Both the position numbers and the translations under genes were made by a program. From contig NZ_VIRM01000002.1 of assembly GCF_006874475.1 (NCBI RefSeq), positions 1-64,000 on the forward strand: a DNA stretch of 64,000 nucleotides, in the 5' to 3' direction. Below the pieces are notes generated by a model. The model worked only from the letters and a program-made list of their open reading frames with translations. It did no database searches and was not told the DNA's origin. The DNA is from Microbispora hainanensis (GTDB taxonomy: Bacteria; Actinomycetota; Actinomycetes; Streptosporangiales; Streptosporangiaceae). Positions 62,787 through 64,000 of the stretch are shown here, in pieces (positions within the stretch are counted from its first letter, which is position 1; every line of letters begins with the position of its first letter).

Positions 62787-63413
62787 ATGCCTAACGTGAC
62801 CGAGGGATGCGTCGCCGACGCCGCAACTGGGGTAAGGCTTGCGACGAGATCGGATGAGCCCGACCTCAGGGAACTGACCAGCCTTGCCGTACAGGGAGAT
62901 CGCACCGCCATCGAATCACTGCTGGGACATTTACGCCCGATGGTGGTTCGCTACTGCAGAGCCCGACTGGGCAGGGTGTCCGGTCAATATCACATCGCCG
63001 ACGACGTGGCCCAGGAGGTGTGCATCGCGGTGCTGTCGGCGCTGCCGCGCTACCGCGACATGGGCCGCCCGTTCGCCTCTTTCGTCTTCGGCATCGCCTC
63101 TCACAAGGTGGCCGACGCGCTGCGCAGCTCGGTGCGCTCGGCCGTGCCGACGCAGGACCTGCCGGACGGGCCCGACGAGGGCCCGGGGCCGGAGGAGACG
63201 GTCGTGCGCTACATCGAGGCGCAGCACGCCCGCGACCTGCTCGCCCGGCTCCCGGACACGCAGCGCGAGCTCCTCATCCTGCGGGTGGTCTCGGGCCTGT
63301 CGGCCGAAGAGACGGGTAATGTACTCGGCATGTCACCAGGTGCCGTCCGGGTCGCGCAGCATCGTGCGCTCGCCAGGCTCCGGCAGCTGGCCGAGCTGGA
63401 GTCGATTGCGTGA
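62787..63413 (+). CDS. RNA polymerase sigma factor, ShbA/SigD type
   Basis: The 208-aa sigma-70 family protein has region 2 (VRYCRARLG...[35 protein letters not shown]) and region 4 ([41 protein letters not shown]). Region 4 closely matches Streptomyces ShbA, which drives hrdB, and Mycobacterium SigD. Its position after groESL and beside DUF5319 matches the mycobacterial sigD locus. An overlapping GTG starts the next small ORF. Confidence 0.9.
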   Translation: MPNVTEGCVADAATGVRLATRSDEPDLRELTSLAVQGDRTAIESLLGHLRPMVVRYCRARLGRVSGQYHIADDVAQEVCIAVLSALPRYRDMGRPFASFVFGIASHKVADALRSSVRSAVPTQDLPDGPDEGPGPEETVVRYIEAQHARDLLARLPDTQRELLILRVVSGLSAEETGNVLGMSPGAVRVAQHRALARLRQLAELESIA

Positions 63414-63625
63414 CCACGAAACGTCGTCGTACGGCTCGCCACCTCGGGTCGTACGGCGATGCCGACGTGGAGGGCGGAGTACTGCGGACGGACGCCCTCC
63501 TCGACGCGCTGGCCCGCCGTGAGCCGGTGGGCGGCGCGGACGCCGCCATCCGGTTGCTCGGCGCGCTCGTCGCCGACGTGGACAGTCAGCGGCTCTCCTC
63601 CGTGTCGATCACACCGTCCACGTAG
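63410..63625 (+). CDS. Minimal RsdA-like anti-sigma ORF
   Basis: The 71-aa frame starts with a GTG overlapping the sigma stop (GTGA). It contains [20 protein letters not shown] and [13 protein letters not shown], which resemble the sigma-binding segment of mycobacterial RsdA. RsdA continues into a membrane helix and an external region, which are absent here; the frame ends after SITPST. Its last 40 nt overlap the opposite-strand DUF5319 gene. It could be a soluble anti-sigma peptide, a remnant or misannotation. Confidence 0.55.
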   Translation: MTTKRRRTARHLGSYGDADVEGGVLRTDALLDALARREPVGGADAAIRLLGALVADVDSQRLSSVSITPST

Positions 63626-63963
63626 CCCCGGGCGTACTCCCAGCTGACGTAGTCGGCCGGGTCGGGCTGGTAGGCCGGCTCGTGGACCTGCGGCCGGCCG
63701 TTGTCGATCATCTGGCGCAGGTTGCCGCGCAGCAGGTCCCAGTCGAAGTAGTGCTGTTCCCCGCACTCCGGGCAGTCGAGGACGAGACCGAGCACGCCCT
63801 GGGGTTCGAGCAGGGAACGGAAGACCTCCACGTCGGCGAGATCGGTCAGCGCCTCGTCGCGTTCGGCGAGCGTCAGCGGCTCCACGTCGTCGGGCGCTCC
63901 AAGCTCCGCCGCGGGGTCGTTGGGGTCATCCGCGAACGGGTCGCGGGGGACGTCTTCCAGCAC
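63586..63963 (-). CDS. DUF5319 family protein
   Basis: The 125-aa acidic protein contains DPFADDPNDPAAEL near its start, LDCPECGEQHYFDWDLLRGNLRQM (a CxxC pair), and a C-terminal [14 protein letters not shown]. This matches the small conserved protein next to sigD/guaB in actinobacteria. GTG at 63963 follows AAGGTGGG; GTG at 63972 is the longer option. Function unknown. The 3' end overlaps the RsdA-like ORF tail to tail. Confidence 0.85.
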   Translation of the reverse strand: MLEDVPRDPFADDPNDPAAELGAPDDVEPLTLAERDEALTDLADVEVFRSLLEPQGVLGLVLDCPECGEQHYFDWDLLRGNLRQMIDNGRPQVHEPAYQPDPADYVSWEYARGYVDGVIDTEESR

Positions 63964-64000
63964 GCATCCCACCTTATGACCACGGCCCCCTGCACGAGCG

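Overview
This 64-kb window is chromosomal DNA from a high-GC actinomycete. The gene orders rpoC-str-S10-spc-alpha, truA...rplM-rpsI-glmM and coaA...acpS-nnr-alr-tsaE-tsaB-rimI-tsaD-groESL-sigma are typical of Actinobacteria. Protein sequences look most like Streptosporangiales (Microbispora/Nonomuraea/Sphaerisporangium type); that family-level guess rests on protein flavour only. No tRNA, rRNA, CRISPR array, insertion sequence or phage gene was seen.

Region 1 (1-27696) is almost all information-processing core: rpoC, rpsL-rpsG-fusA-tuf, the full S10 and spc clusters, secY-adk-map, a small DUF1707 membrane protein, infA-rpmJ-rpsM-rpsK-rpsD-rpoA-rplQ and truA. Genes are tightly packed, often with 1-8 nt overlaps. 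Hairpins lie at most operon joints, including a long dyad before rpsJ and one built around the str promoter.

Region 2 (27697-34458) is a minus-strand cell-envelope cluster inserted between truA and rplM: a CAP-domain protein and two paralogous proline-rich membrane proteins of 422 and 1343 aa. A tandem repeat generated from the truA 3' end borders it. Region 3 (34459-36899) is rplM-rpsI-glmM with a strong promoter and a near-perfect terminator.

Region 4 (36900-46324) is accessory: a LAL-type LuxR regulator, a secreted polyester hydrolase of the Thermobifida cutinase/PETase type, a two-gene AAA ATPase + PIN nuclease module of lower GC that looks like a defence system or toxin pair, and a four-gene ABC-2 exporter operon.

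Region 5 (46325-60129) holds coaA, acpS, NAD(P)H-hydrate repair, alanine racemase, an alpha/beta hydrolase, the t6A tRNA-modification genes tsaE/tsaB/tsaD with rimI, a class F-like sortase and its probable partner, a coiled-coil protein, a THUMP-like methyltransferase, and a MarR/NAD-reductase divergent pair. Three separate 15-bp tandem repeat tracts lie within 58.0-59.2 kb. Region 6 (60130-64000) is groES-groEL1 under a CIRCE operator, then a ShbA/SigD-type sigma factor, a minimal RsdA-like ORF and a DUF5319 gene.

Most promising for new biology: the AAA-PIN pair, the proline-rich paralog cluster, the truncated RsdA-like anti-sigma ORF, the natural variant polyester hydrolase, and the large dyads at ribosomal-protein operons.
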